A DNA stretch of 50,263 bases from Thermoleophilia bacterium (lineage in GTDB: Bacteria; Actinomycetota; Thermoleophilia; Gaiellales; Gaiellaceae), in the NCBI GenBank assembly GCA_025934995.1, contig JAICWC010000006.1, positions 1-50,263 on the forward strand. Reading direction: 5' to 3'. Shown here piece by piece: positions 1 through 7,618 of this stretch. Each line of letters begins with the position of its first letter. Within the stretch, counting starts at the first letter, position 1. Position numbers and translations under genes: made by a program. The notes under the pieces are model-generated. The model ran no database searches, was not told the origin of the DNA, and worked only from the letters and a program-made list of their open reading frames with translations.

Positions 1-2049
1 ATGCTCGGCGAGTCGCTGTCGATGCTCGTGCCGCAGGTCGTCGGCTTCAAGCTGTCGGGCGCGCTGCCGGAGGGCGCGACCGCGACCGACCTCGTGCTGA
101 CGGTGACCGAGATCCTGCGCAAGGTCGGCGTCGTCGGCAAGTTCGTCGAGTACTTCGGCCCCGGCCTTCCGTCGCTGGCCCTCGCCGACCGCGCGACGCT
201 CGGCAACATGAGCCCGGAAACGGGGGCGACGTGCGGCTTCTTCCCCGTCGACGACGTGACGCTGCAGTACCTGCGACTCACCGGTCGCAGCAACGAGCGC
301 ATCGCGCTCGTGGAGGCGTACTGCAAGGAGAACCTCCTGTGGCACGACGTCGACGATCACCCGACGTACTCGCAGGTCGTCGAGCTCGAGCTCGGCGACG
401 TCGAGCCGTCGCTCGCCGGCCCACGCCGTCCGCAGGACCGCGTCCCGTTGTCGCGCGCGCGCGACGCGTTCATCGAGGCGCTCGACACCTTCGGCGTGCC
501 GTACCAGAACGGGACGTACGACAAGGAGGTCGCTGATTCGTTCCCGGCGAGCGACCCGCCGACCGGAGACGCGACGAGCGACGCCGACGTCGCGCCCGCA
601 CACACCGCGACGATCGACAAGAAGCGCGTCCCGGTCCGCGGCGAGGAGTACGCGCTCGAGCACGGGTCCGTCGTGATCGCGGCAATCACCTCGTGCACGA
701 ACACGTCGAACCCGTCGGTGATGATCGGCGCCGGGCTGCTCGCGAAGAAGGCGGTCGAAGCCGGGCTGCAGCGCAAGCCGTGGGTCAAGTCGTCGCTCGC
801 ACCCGGCTCGAAGGTCGTCACGGAGTACTACGAGCGCTCGGGGCTCGATCGCTACCTCGACGAGCTCGGCTTCAACACGGTCGGCTACGGCTGCACGACG
901 TGCATCGGCAACTCCGGGCCGCTCCCCGACGCGATCGGCGAAGCGGTCAACGAGGGCGATCTCGTCGTCTGCGCGGTGCTGTCCGGCAACCGGAACTTCG
1001 AGGCGCGCATTCACGGCGACGTGAAGGCGAACTACCTCGCGTCGCCGCCGCTCGTGGTCGCATACGCCCTTGCCGGCCGCATGGACGTCGACCTGCTGAA
1101 CGAGCCGCTCGGCGAAGGGACGAACGGCCCGGTCTACCTGCACGACGTCTGGCCGACGCCGCAGGAGATCGACGAGACGATCGCGTCGTCGATCGACGGC
1201 GACATGTTCACGCGAACCTACGGCGACGTGTTCACGGGCGACGAGCGCTGGCGCGAGCTCGACGTGCCGGAGGGCGACCTGTTCGCGTGGGACCCCGAGT
1301 CCACCTACGTCCGGTTGCCGCCCTACTTCGACGGCATGCCCCGCGAGCCGCGGCCGGTGGAGGACATCCACGGCGCGCGCGTGCTCGTCGCGCTCGGCGA
1401 CTCGGTCACGACCGACCACATCTCGCCGGCGGGGGCGATCCGTCCCGACTCGCCGGCCGGCACCTATCTCGTCGAGCACGGCGTCGAGCGCAAGGCGTTC
1501 AACTCGTACGGCGCGCGGCGCGGCAACCACGAGGTCATGGTGCGCGGAACGTTCGCGAACGTGCGACTCCGCAATCAGCTCGTACCGGGCTCGGAGGGGA
1601 CGTGGACGGTGCACGTGCCGTCGGGCGAGGAAGGGACGATCTACGAGGTCGCCGGCCGGTACCGCGACGAGGGGACACCGACGATCGTGCTCGCCGGGAA
1701 GGAGTACGGCAGCGGCTCGTCGCGCGACTGGGCGGCGAAGGGCCCGAACCTGCTCGGGGTGCGGGCGGCGATCGCGGAGTCGTACGAACGGATCCACCGC
1801 TCGAACCTGCTGATGATGGGGATCCTGCCGCTCCAGTTCATGCCGGGCGAGTCGCGCGAGTCGCTCGGATTGACGGGCCGCGAGGAGTATTCGATCGTCG
1901 GCGTCGAGAACGGCGAGGCGAGCGAGGTGACGGTGCGCGCCGACGACAAGGAGTTCCGCGCCCGCCTGCGGCTCGACACGCCGCGCGAGCGGGAGTACCT
2001 TCGCCACGGTGGCATCCTCCCGTTCGTCCTCCGTAAGCTCCTGGGATAG
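1..2049 (+). CDS. acnA: Aconitate hydratase A, 3' part (cut by window edge)
   Basis: TCA-cycle enzyme isomerising citrate to isocitrate through a [4Fe-4S] cluster. The visible 682 residues are the C-terminal three quarters of an AcnA/IRP-type protein of roughly 900 aa. The Met at base 1 is internal, so the true start lies outside the window. Cluster ligands are seen in SCTNTS (about residue 231) and in GCTTCIGNSGP (about 299-302). The swivel domain follows, with GDSVTTDHISPAGAI, NSYGARRGNHEVM and GKEYGSGSSRDWAAKGP, the last carrying the substrate-binding Ser/Arg loop. The end overlaps the next start by 41 bp, which suggests co-transcription with the two small genes downstream. Family assignment is secure; only the missing N-terminus is unknown. 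Confidence 0.97.
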   Translation: MLGESLSMLVPQVVGFKLSGALPEGATATDLVLTVTEILRKVGVVGKFVEYFGPGLPSLALADRATLGNMSPETGATCGFFPVDDVTLQYLRLTGRSNERIALVEAYCKENLLWHDVDDHPTYSQVVELELGDVEPSLAGPRRPQDRVPLSRARDAFIEALDTFGVPYQNGTYDKEVADSFPASDPPTGDATSDADVAPAHTATIDKKRVPVRGEEYALEHGSVVIAAITSCTNTSNPSVMIGAGLLAKKAVEAGLQRKPWVKSSLAPGSKVVTEYYERSGLDRYLDELGFNTVGYGCTTCIGNSGPLPDAIGEAVNEGDLVVCAVLSGNRNFEARIHGDVKANYLASPPLVVAYALAGRMDVDLLNEPLGEGTNGPVYLHDVWPTPQEIDETIASSIDGDMFTRTYGDVFTGDERWRELDVPEGDLFAWDPESTYVRLPPYFDGMPREPRPVEDIHGARVLVALGDSVTTDHISPAGAIRPDSPAGTYLVEHGVERKAFNSYGARRGNHEVMVRGTFANVRLRNQLVPGSEGTWTVHVPSGEEGTIYEVAGRYRDEGTPTIVLAGKEYGSGSSRDWAAKGPNLLGVRAAIAESYERIHRSNLLMMGILPLQFMPGESRESLGLTGREEYSIVGVENGEASEVTVRADDKEFRARLRLDTPREREYLRHGGILPFVLRKLLG

Positions 2050-2293
2050 CGTCCGCGCGGCGATCCTCGAGTCGCCGGGCGCCCTGCCGTCGTACGAGCG
2101 CCGCGCCATCTTCCGCGGCGAGGATCCGCCCGAGCTGCTCGCGCTGCTCGAGAAGGTGCGAACGCGCGCGTACGCGATCGTCGACGCAGACGTCGAGGGC
2201 ATCGACGTCGACGTCGTGATCGAGGCCGCGCTCGCAGCCGCGCTCGGTGAGGCGCTGCGCGACCGCGAGCGCGCGCTGGCGGCGATCGGGTGA
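2009..2293 (+). CDS. Small hypothetical protein between aconitase and AhpD-like selenoprotein
   Basis: A 94-aa acidic, helix-rich protein of unknown function. The GTG start at 2009 lies inside the aconitase gene. No other start precedes the region that looks coding (from WDSVRAAILESPG onward), so this start is taken by default. Its TGA (2291-2293) overlaps the GTG of the next gene in a GTGA, so the pair is probably translationally coupled. The conserved-looking core is YERRAIFRGEDPPELLALL followed by an Ala/Val-rich helix. No domain is recognised. Because it is coupled to a thiol/selenol peroxidase-like protein, it may act with it, but that is inference. Confidence 0.6.
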   Translation: MASSRSSSVSSWDSVRAAILESPGALPSYERRAIFRGEDPPELLALLEKVRTRAYAIVDADVEGIDVDVVIEAALAAALGEALRDRERALAAIG

Positions 2294-2820
2294 GATTCGC
2301 CGAGCTCGAGATCCCGCACGATCCGGATGTCTACGTCTCGGACATCGGGCAGGCGCTGCAGTACCGGCGCGACCTCTTCGGCGGCCCGTTCAGCGAGCTG
2401 CTGCAGGGCGTGATGCGCGGCGACTCGGAGTGGTCGGCCGGCGAGCGCGAGCTGATGGCGTCGTTCGTGTCGTCGCTCCGCCAGTGCCCGTTCTGAACGG
2501 AGGCCCACGGCGCGGTCGCGTCGTCAGCCCTGGAACCGGACGTCGTCGACGCCGTGCTGCGCGACTACGAGACCGCGCCGATCGACGAGAGGCTGCGCGG
2601 GGTGCTGCACTTCCTCGCGACGCTCGATCCCGCTCGTGCGTTCCAGGCCGGGGTCTCGCGCGAGGCGCTCCGCGATGCGATCGAGGTGAAGGCCGGGTTC
2701 GACCTGATCACCCGCTTCGCGGACACGATCGGGGCGAAGCCCGGCTCGGAATGCGGCCTGACGGGCGAACAGGTGCTCGCGCACGGCGCCCGCTTCTACG
2801 ACGAGGGCTACGTCCGCTAA
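2290..2820 (+). CDS. AhpD-like (carboxymuconolactone decarboxylase/peroxidase-related) protein, predicted selenoprotein with in-frame TGA
   Basis: Predicted alkylhydroperoxidase-type enzyme of 176 aa whose catalytic motif is C-P-F-U-T-E-A-H. The codon at 2494-2496 is TGA. Read in the same frame on both sides, the sequence gives an uninterrupted AhpD fold: RELMASFVSSLRQCPF, then TGA, then TEAHGAVASSA. In AhpD relatives the motif is E...CxxC...H, so TGA sits exactly on the second, resolving-type Cys. A SECIS-like hairpin follows at 2507-2524. The GTG start overlaps the previous stop. Downstream the protein has typical AhpD helices (LRGVLHFLATLD, REALRDAIEVKAGFDLITRFAD) and ends at a normal TAA. 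AhpD-like selenoproteins with CxxU are an established family. Expression requires SelA/B/C/D, which cannot be seen here. Automatic gene callers would split it into two fragments of 68 and 88 aa. Confidence 0.88.
2507..2524 (+). promoter_or_regulatory. Bacterial SECIS-like hairpin downstream of TGA(Sec)
   Basis: A 7-bp stem, ACGGCGC (2507-2513) with GCGTCGT (2518-2524, one G-U pair), closes a GGTC tetraloop at 2514-2517. The apical loop begins 18 nt after the TGA at 2494-2496, and its first two bases are G. This fits what is known of bacterial SECIS elements: an apical loop about 16-37 nt after UGA with a G at loop position 1 or 2. The hairpin lies inside the coding sequence, as expected for bacteria. 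Confidence 0.75.
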
Positions 2821-2908
2821 CCAACGAGCGCGCGCGCAGGCGCGCTCGCTCGAGAAGGAACTTCGCGCGCGGCCGTAGCTCGCGCAAGCGCGCTCGCTGG
2901 GTTGCGGA

Positions 2909-2938
2909 GCGCACCGGAGACCGCGCTCTCCGGTGCGC
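2909..2938. terminator. Perfect 12-bp hairpin between convergent genes
   Basis: GCGCACCGGAGA (2909-2920) pairs perfectly with TCTCCGGTGCGC (2927-2938) around a 6-nt loop. It lies in the 163-bp gap between the convergent selenoprotein and FMN-protein genes. Two further perfect stems flank it: 9 bp at 2825-2833/2840-2848 and 7 bp at 2960-2966/2970-2976. There is no U-tract, which is common in high-GC actinobacteria. A bidirectional terminator is the likeliest role. Confidence 0.6.
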
Positions 2939-2983
2939 GCAGCTCCTGTTCCGAGCGAGCGAGCGCGAAGCGCTCGCGAGCTC

Positions 2984-3598
2984 CTAGTACAGGCCTTCGC
3001 GCCTGCGGTACCGCTCGAGCCGCTCGGCCTCGTACTGCTCGACGTCGAGCGTCGGGTCGCTCACGGCCTTCAGCATCTCGCCGGAGGTCGGCATCGACTT
3101 CGGGTCGACGTGCTTCTCCGCATTCCAGAGGTCGGAGCGGATGAGCGCCTTCGAGCACTGCGTGTACGCCTCCGCCACCGTGACGAGGATGCCGAGCTTG
3201 GGCGTCTTCCCCTCCACCTCGCTGTCGCGCAGAAGCTCCGCGTCGTCGGTCAGCACGGCGCTGCCGTTGACGCGGAACGTCTCTCCGACGCCAGGGACGA
3301 GGAAGAGCAGCGCGACGCGGCCGCTCTCGAGCACGTTCGTCAGCGTGTCCGCGATCCTGTTGCCGGGCCGCTCGGGGATCAGCAGCGTCCGCTCGTCGAG
3401 GATGCGCACGAACCCGGCCGGGTCGCCGCGCGGCGACACGTCGAGACCGCCGCTCGCGCTCGCGGTCGCGACGCACACGAACGGCGACTCCTCGATGTAG
3501 CGCCGGAAGATGTCGTTGAGACGATCGGCGATCTTGCCCGCGACGAGATCGCTCGGCGACCCGATCAGGTCTCGGAGCTCTGACTCGGTTTCGACCAC
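2984..3598 (-). CDS. Pyridoxamine 5'-phosphate oxidase family FMN-binding protein (MSMEG_1061/DR2398-like)
   Basis: A 204-aa split-barrel flavin/FMN protein. The core ESPFVCVATASASGGLDVSPRGDPAGFV, then LLIPERPGNRIADTLTNVL, then GRVALLFLVPG, is the pattern of the PPOX-class subfamily often named after MSMEG_1061 or DR2398. The C-terminal segment with AYTQCSKALIRSDLW also fits. The physiological substrate of this subfamily is not established; flavin- or F420-dependent redox chemistry is plausible. The GTG start at 3598 lies 34 bp inside the end of qcrB on the same strand, so it is probably the last cistron of the respiratory operon. Whether it works with the cytochromes is unknown. Confidence 0.85.
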   Translation of the reverse strand: MVETESELRDLIGSPSDLVAGKIADRLNDIFRRYIEESPFVCVATASASGGLDVSPRGDPAGFVRILDERTLLIPERPGNRIADTLTNVLESGRVALLFLVPGVGETFRVNGSAVLTDDAELLRDSEVEGKTPKLGILVTVAEAYTQCSKALIRSDLWNAEKHVDPKSMPTSGEMLKAVSDPTLDVEQYEAERLERYRRREGLY

Positions 3599-4953
3599 GT
3601 GGCGAGCCTAGCCTCCGTCTCGGCCCTGTGACGGTCTTCCTCGACCTTCTCGCCTTCCCGAAGCTCCTTGCAGACCCAGTACGCGATCGCCCCGAACAGC
3701 ACCGGGCCGACGAAGACGAACACGCGGTAGAACCAGATCTGGCCCGTGTACGGGATTCCGAAGACGAGGTTGACGCGGTCCGACGAGCCGGCGACGAACA
3801 CGAGCACGACCCACGAGATCATGCCGATCCCGATCGCCGTCCGCCGCGGATTGTCGCGCGGGCGCTCGAGCACGTTGTGCCAGCCGTGGTCCCCGCTCCA
3901 CTTGCGCTCGAGCCACGGCCAGAAGTAGAGGAAGCCGAGGACGACGAGCGGGAACAGTGCGCCGCCCCAGAACGGGTTCGGGATGAGGGTGTACTTCCCG
4001 ATCACGACGTCGAAGCCGGGCACGAGGCGCAGGCCGCCGATCAGCCAGCCGAGATACCAGTCCGGCTGCGCACCGTTCGTCGCGTCGTACGTGTGGTACG
4101 GGCCCCACTGCCAGATGGGGTTGATCTGCACGAGGCCGCCGAGGAGGAACAGCACGCCGGCGACCGCGAGCATGAGACCGATCGAGCGCGGCGTCTGGCC
4201 CGGATAGGTGGGGACGCCCATGACGACGTGGTTCGACTGCGCGCGCCGTCGCTTGAACTGCGTGTGATGCCGGAACGCGACGAGCAGCAGGTGCGCCGTC
4301 AACAACATCCCGATCAGGATCGGGAAGAGCAGCACGTGCGCGATGTACATCCGCGGCCAGAAGACGTGCTGGCCCGGATACGGCCCGTGGAACAACCACT
4401 CCATGAGGTTCGCGCCGATGAAGGGCAGCGAGAGGCCGACGGAGTAGCCGATGACGAGGCCCATTCCCGAGAGCAGGTCGTCCACGAGCGAGTACCCCAT
4501 GTAGGCCTCGAGCAGCGACGTGAAGAGCATCGTCACGCCGAGCGCCCAGATCAGCCCACGCGGCCTCCGGTAGGCGCCCGTGAAGAAGACGCGGAAGAGG
4601 TGCAGGAGAATCGCGACGAGGAAAACGTTCGCCGCCCAGTGATGGGTCTGGCGGATGAGCAAGCCCGCCTTGACGTTGAGCGAGAGGTCGACGACCGACT
4701 TGTACGCCTCCGTCATGTGCTGCCCCTGCAGCGGCGCGTACGTCCCGTGGTAGACGACGTCGTTCGTCGAGTCGACGAAGAAGAACGTCAAGTAGATGCC
4801 CGTGCCGACGAGCACCATGAACGCGTAGAGCGCGACCTCGCCGAGCAGGAACGACCAGTGGTCCGGGAATAGGTAGCGGAGGACCTTGCGCAGGATCGGC
4901 GCGCTCGCGCTCCGTTCGTCCACCCACCGCACGACGCGCCGTGTGACGCTCAT
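3565..4953 (-). CDS. qcrB: Menaquinol-cytochrome c reductase cytochrome b subunit
   Basis: Integral membrane subunit (462 aa) of the cytochrome bcc complex. It oxidises menaquinol and passes electrons across two b hemes. The N-terminal transmembrane (TM) region carries RQTHHWAANVFLVAILLHLFR and AHVLLFPILI...LTAHLLLVAFRHH, which include the heme-ligating histidines. The Qo-site motif appears as PDWY (in QPDWYLGWL), the form common in actinobacteria instead of PEWY. The C-terminal TM helices belong to the subunit IV-like part, so this is a full-length fused b/IV type. The ATG at 4953 overlaps the qcrA stop as ATGA, which excludes the longer in-frame extension upstream. It belongs to the minus-strand respiratory operon. 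Confidence 0.96.
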   Translation of the reverse strand: MSVTRRVVRWVDERSASAPILRKVLRYLFPDHWSFLLGEVALYAFMVLVGTGIYLTFFFVDSTNDVVYHGTYAPLQGQHMTEAYKSVVDLSLNVKAGLLIRQTHHWAANVFLVAILLHLFRVFFTGAYRRPRGLIWALGVTMLFTSLLEAYMGYSLVDDLLSGMGLVIGYSVGLSLPFIGANLMEWLFHGPYPGQHVFWPRMYIAHVLLFPILIGMLLTAHLLLVAFRHHTQFKRRRAQSNHVVMGVPTYPGQTPRSIGLMLAVAGVLFLLGGLVQINPIWQWGPYHTYDATNGAQPDWYLGWLIGGLRLVPGFDVVIGKYTLIPNPFWGGALFPLVVLGFLYFWPWLERKWSGDHGWHNVLERPRDNPRRTAIGIGMISWVVLVFVAGSSDRVNLVFGIPYTGQIWFYRVFVFVGPVLFGAIAYWVCKELREGEKVEEDRHRAETEARLATWSKPSQSSET

Positions 4954-5948
4954 GACTCCGGGCTCGGCTTTCTGTTGCGCACGCCCCACCAGGCGGGGCC
5001 GACGGCGCCGTTGAAGTTGCCCTTCGCGCGCAGGAAGCCGCGCGCATCGATCTCGAGCGGCAGCATCGGCAGCGGCCGTCCGGCAGGGCCGAACTGCACG
5101 GTCCCGCCCGACGCCGGGTCGAACGTCGAGTAGTGGCACGGGCACACGAGCGCGGGCTTCGGCTCGTCCGGCGCGAACGTCGGCACGCGGTACATCGAGA
5201 TCGCACAGCCCGCATGCGTGCAGATCTTCGAGTACGCGACGATCCCGTTCGCGTCGTAGCCCTGCAGCTCCGGCGGCAGCTTCAGCGACGACGTGGGCAG
5301 ACGCACCAGCACGAGCGACGCGCCGGCCTCCTCCTTGTCCGCGCCTTCGGCGAAGGCGGTGTAGAAGTCCTTCTCCTCGATGTCGGACGCCCTGTACGGC
5401 CGGTCGTTCTCGTCGACGAGGCGCCGGCCGCGTGTCCACGGCGTGCCGAAGTAGTCCTTGATCCGCAGGATCGGCCCGAACGAGGCGGCCGGGACGAGCG
5501 CCGCCGTGACGAGACCGCCTCCCGCGCCGAAGAGCGCCAGCTTGAAGAGGCGACGCCGCGTCAGACGCGAGCCGGACTCCTCGACCGTGGAGGCAATCAG
5601 ATCGACTTCGCCGGCGTGCAGCTGGGGCGGGTATTCCTCGACGAGCTCCTCGGTGACGACGAGCCGGAGGGCGGTGACGATCAGCGCCGCCGCGAAGAAG
5701 ACGAGCGCGAGCCCGAGCGACAGGCCGAGGAACTGCGTCTGGTGCGGGATGCGGTCGACTGCATAGACGACGATGAAGCCGGCGCAGCAGAGGGACGACA
5801 GCAGGAGCAGGACGATCGCCCAGGTCTCGGCGCCGGGGTTCGCGTCCTCGTCCGGCACCACCCGCTCGGCCTTCGAGCGGGGCGAGCGCCGGCCGCGCCC
5901 GGCGACGAGCACGAGGCCCGAGAGCAGGAGATCCTTCGCCCTAGCCAT
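4950..5948 (-). CDS. qcrA: Menaquinol-cytochrome c reductase Rieske iron-sulfur subunit
   Basis: A 332-aa actinobacterial-type Rieske protein that carries the [2Fe-2S] cluster taking electrons from menaquinol. Cluster-binding boxes are CTHAGC and CPCHYSTFD, near residues 245 and 273. Unlike the single-helix proteobacterial form, it has three hydrophobic segments: AETWAIVLLLLSSLCCAGFI, FLGLSLGLALVFFAAALIV, and RRLFKLALFGAGGGLVTAAL. This is the known actinobacterial architecture. An RR just before the third helix resembles a Tat signal. The gene overlaps qcrB by an ATGA and qcrC by 8 bp. Confidence 0.96.
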   Translation of the reverse strand: MARAKDLLLSGLVLVAGRGRRSPRSKAERVVPDEDANPGAETWAIVLLLLSSLCCAGFIVVYAVDRIPHQTQFLGLSLGLALVFFAAALIVTALRLVVTEELVEEYPPQLHAGEVDLIASTVEESGSRLTRRRLFKLALFGAGGGLVTAALVPAASFGPILRIKDYFGTPWTRGRRLVDENDRPYRASDIEEKDFYTAFAEGADKEEAGASLVLVRLPTSSLKLPPELQGYDANGIVAYSKICTHAGCAISMYRVPTFAPDEPKPALVCPCHYSTFDPASGGTVQFGPAGRPLPMLPLEIDARGFLRAKGNFNGAVGPAWWGVRNRKPSPES

Positions 5949-6678
5949 GCAGCCGCTTCCCGATCACGAGGCAGACGCCGAGCAATGCCGAGCCGGCGAT
6001 GAACCACGACACGAGGCCTTCCGGAACGGGCCCGATGTTGCCGAGCGACCAGCCGCCGCGGTTGTCCGGGTGATTGGCGTACTCGACGTAGCGGATGATC
6101 GAGTCGAGTTGCTCGTCGCTGATCGCCTTCGCCGAGAACTTCGGCATCACGTACGGCCCGATGCGCACCGCCTCCGCGATCTGCGTCGGGGTCGCGTCGC
6201 CGAGCGCCGGCGGCACCGCGTTCGTCACGTAGCCGCCTTCCGCGACGATCTGGTGGCACCCCGCGCAGTGCGAGCGGAACAGCACCATGCCCTCCGAAAC
6301 ATTGCCGCGCTCGGGGTGCGGTCGCGGGACCGCGGGGCCCTTCCCGAGCGACGAGACGTAGCGGACGAGCGCGTCGATCTGCGCGCTGCTCAACAGGAGC
6401 CGCGACCGGCGCGGCTGAATGCCGTTGCGCTTCAACGGCATGTAGCCGGTGCGCAGGTAGAAGTCGGCCGCGAGCGCGCCGACGCCGTGCAGCGACGGCC
6501 CCATCCCGGTCTGCACCGACTGGTTGCGTGCCGCGCCGCCGCCGTAACGCTGCCCCGTCGAGCCCGCGCCGTCCGGCCCGTGACACGACGCGCAGTATCG
6601 GCCGAAGACCTGCTTGCCGTCTGCTGCGGCCGCGCTGCCCGCGAGCGTGAGCGCCGCGATGACGACGACGAGCCTCAT
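5941..6678 (-). CDS. qcrC: Menaquinol-cytochrome c reductase diheme cytochrome c subunit
   Basis: A 245-aa membrane-anchored cytochrome c with two heme c sites, CASCH and CAGCH, each within a cytochrome c domain (GKQVFGRYCASCHGPDG and FRSHCAGCHQIV). A Met ligand is likely in YVMPKFS. A signal peptide (RLVVVIAALTLAGSAAA) starts the protein, and one C-terminal helix (SWFIAGSALLGVCLVIG) anchors it. Diheme QcrC replaces cytochrome c1 plus soluble cytochrome c in actinobacteria and hands electrons directly to the oxidase. The ATG at 6678 is preferred over the GTG at 6690 because it forms an ATGA overlap with the preceding stop and begins directly at the signal peptide. Confidence 0.95.
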   Translation of the reverse strand: MRLVVVIAALTLAGSAAAADGKQVFGRYCASCHGPDGAGSTGQRYGGGAARNQSVQTGMGPSLHGVGALAADFYLRTGYMPLKRNGIQPRRSRLLLSSAQIDALVRYVSSLGKGPAVPRPHPERGNVSEGMVLFRSHCAGCHQIVAEGGYVTNAVPPALGDATPTQIAEAVRIGPYVMPKFSAKAISDEQLDSIIRYVEYANHPDNRGGWSLGNIGPVPEGLVSWFIAGSALLGVCLVIGKRLHG

Positions 6679-7049
6679 GCCTGGTGACACGTCCGGTCGA
6701 CGATCGTTCCGATCCCCGTGAGCAAGATGATCATCAGGAAGACGACGTTGCCGCCGAGCGACGCCGCTGCGAAGAAATGGATGCGACCGTACGGCGGCGG
6801 ATCCTGTTCCTCGACCTCGTACGTCTCGCGGAACACGATCGCCGAGGCGGCGAGCGCGACGAGCACGCAGACCGCTGCGAACACCATCAGCCCGAGCTGG
6901 ACCGCGTCATGCGGAATCCCCCAGCGGCCGCTCGCCGGATTGCAGACCGCCTGCGACGAACCGATCCCCGCGAGGAACTCGGCGAACCAGACCGGTCCGC
7001 CGACGAGGAAGCCGACCCACTGCAGGAGAGAGAGGCGGCGGACGCTCAT
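6675..7049 (-). CDS. Small three-helix membrane protein of the oxidase operon
   Basis: A 124-aa protein with three hydrophobic segments: LLQWVGFLVGGPVWFAEFLAG, QLGLMVFAAVCVLVALAASAIVF, and FFAAASLGGNVVFLMIILLTG. It sits between ctaE and qcrC and overlaps both with ATGA junctions. No family is recognised with certainty. Position suggests an accessory or supernumerary subunit linking the oxidase and bcc parts, but that is inference. Two Cys (QAVCNP and RTCHQA near the C-terminus) would face the same membrane side if all three helices form. Confidence 0.75.
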   Translation of the reverse strand: MSVRRLSLLQWVGFLVGGPVWFAEFLAGIGSSQAVCNPASGRWGIPHDAVQLGLMVFAAVCVLVALAASAIVFRETYEVEEQDPPPYGRIHFFAAASLGGNVVFLMIILLTGIGTIVDRTCHQA

Positions 7050-7618
7050 CGCGCAAAGGCCGGCGAGGTGACGGTGAGCGTGACCACGATCGTGAGGACG
7101 ATGACGGCGTACCAGTACAAGGCGATTGCGCGGACGGCCCTCGCCCGAAACTCCGTCATCCCGAAGAGCAGCTTCCAGAGGATCCAGGCGTCGAGCAGCA
7201 GGCCCACCGCGACGTGGCCGTGGTCTGCTCCGAGCAGGGTGTAGTAGATCGAGCCGTATGCGTGCTGCTGCGGCGTGAAGTGGTGAAGGTCGTCCTGGAA
7301 GTCGCTGACCTCCATCGCGAAGTAGCCCGACTGCACGAACAGTGCGAGCAGCAGCCACCGCCGCGGCGTCGTGGAACGGGCCGCCATCCACATCGGGAAG
7401 GCGGTCAGCATCAGCACGCCGAGCAGGACGAGAGGCACGACGATCTTCGGTTCCGGCGTCCCCGCGGGCGGCCACGGGTTGTTCTTGAACCGGAGGTAGA
7501 AGTACGAGCCGACCATCATCGCGAACAGCGCTGCCTCGGTCGCGATGAGCATCGCGATCCCCCAGACGCCGAGTGGGAAGCGCTCGCGCGCACGTGCGTC
7601 GACGCTCACATCAACCAT
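7046..7618 (-). CDS. ctaE: Cytochrome c oxidase subunit III
   Basis: A 190-aa multi-spanning subunit III of the heme-copper oxidase. Family features are GVWGIAMLIATEAALFAMMVGSYFYLRF at the N-terminus, then HAYGSIYYTLLGADHGHVAVGLLLDAWILW with the conserved H-x-H region, then the last helix YWYAVIVLTIVVTLTV. The ATG at 7618 overlaps the ctaD stop by 8 bp. A longer form from an ATG at 7639 cannot be excluded. It is the short, roughly five-helix form seen in caa3 oxidases. Subunit III stabilises the complex rather than carrying redox centres. Confidence 0.93.
   Translation of the reverse strand: MVDVSVDARARERFPLGVWGIAMLIATEAALFAMMVGSYFYLRFKNNPWPPAGTPEPKIVVPLVLLGVLMLTAFPMWMAARSTTPRRWLLLALFVQSGYFAMEVSDFQDDLHHFTPQQHAYGSIYYTLLGADHGHVAVGLLLDAWILWKLLFGMTEFRARAVRAIALYWYAVIVLTIVVTLTVTSPAFAR

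Noticed and set aside
2290-2496. A separate 68-aa protein ending at the TGA, and an 88-aa protein starting at 2554
   Set aside because: Same frame and together a complete AhpD fold with TGA at the catalytic position; better read as one selenoprotein.
4954-5439. N-terminal extension of qcrB to 5439
   Set aside because: The extension is the out-of-frame shadow of qcrA. The ATG at 4953 overlaps the qcrA stop and starts the normal QcrB N-terminus.
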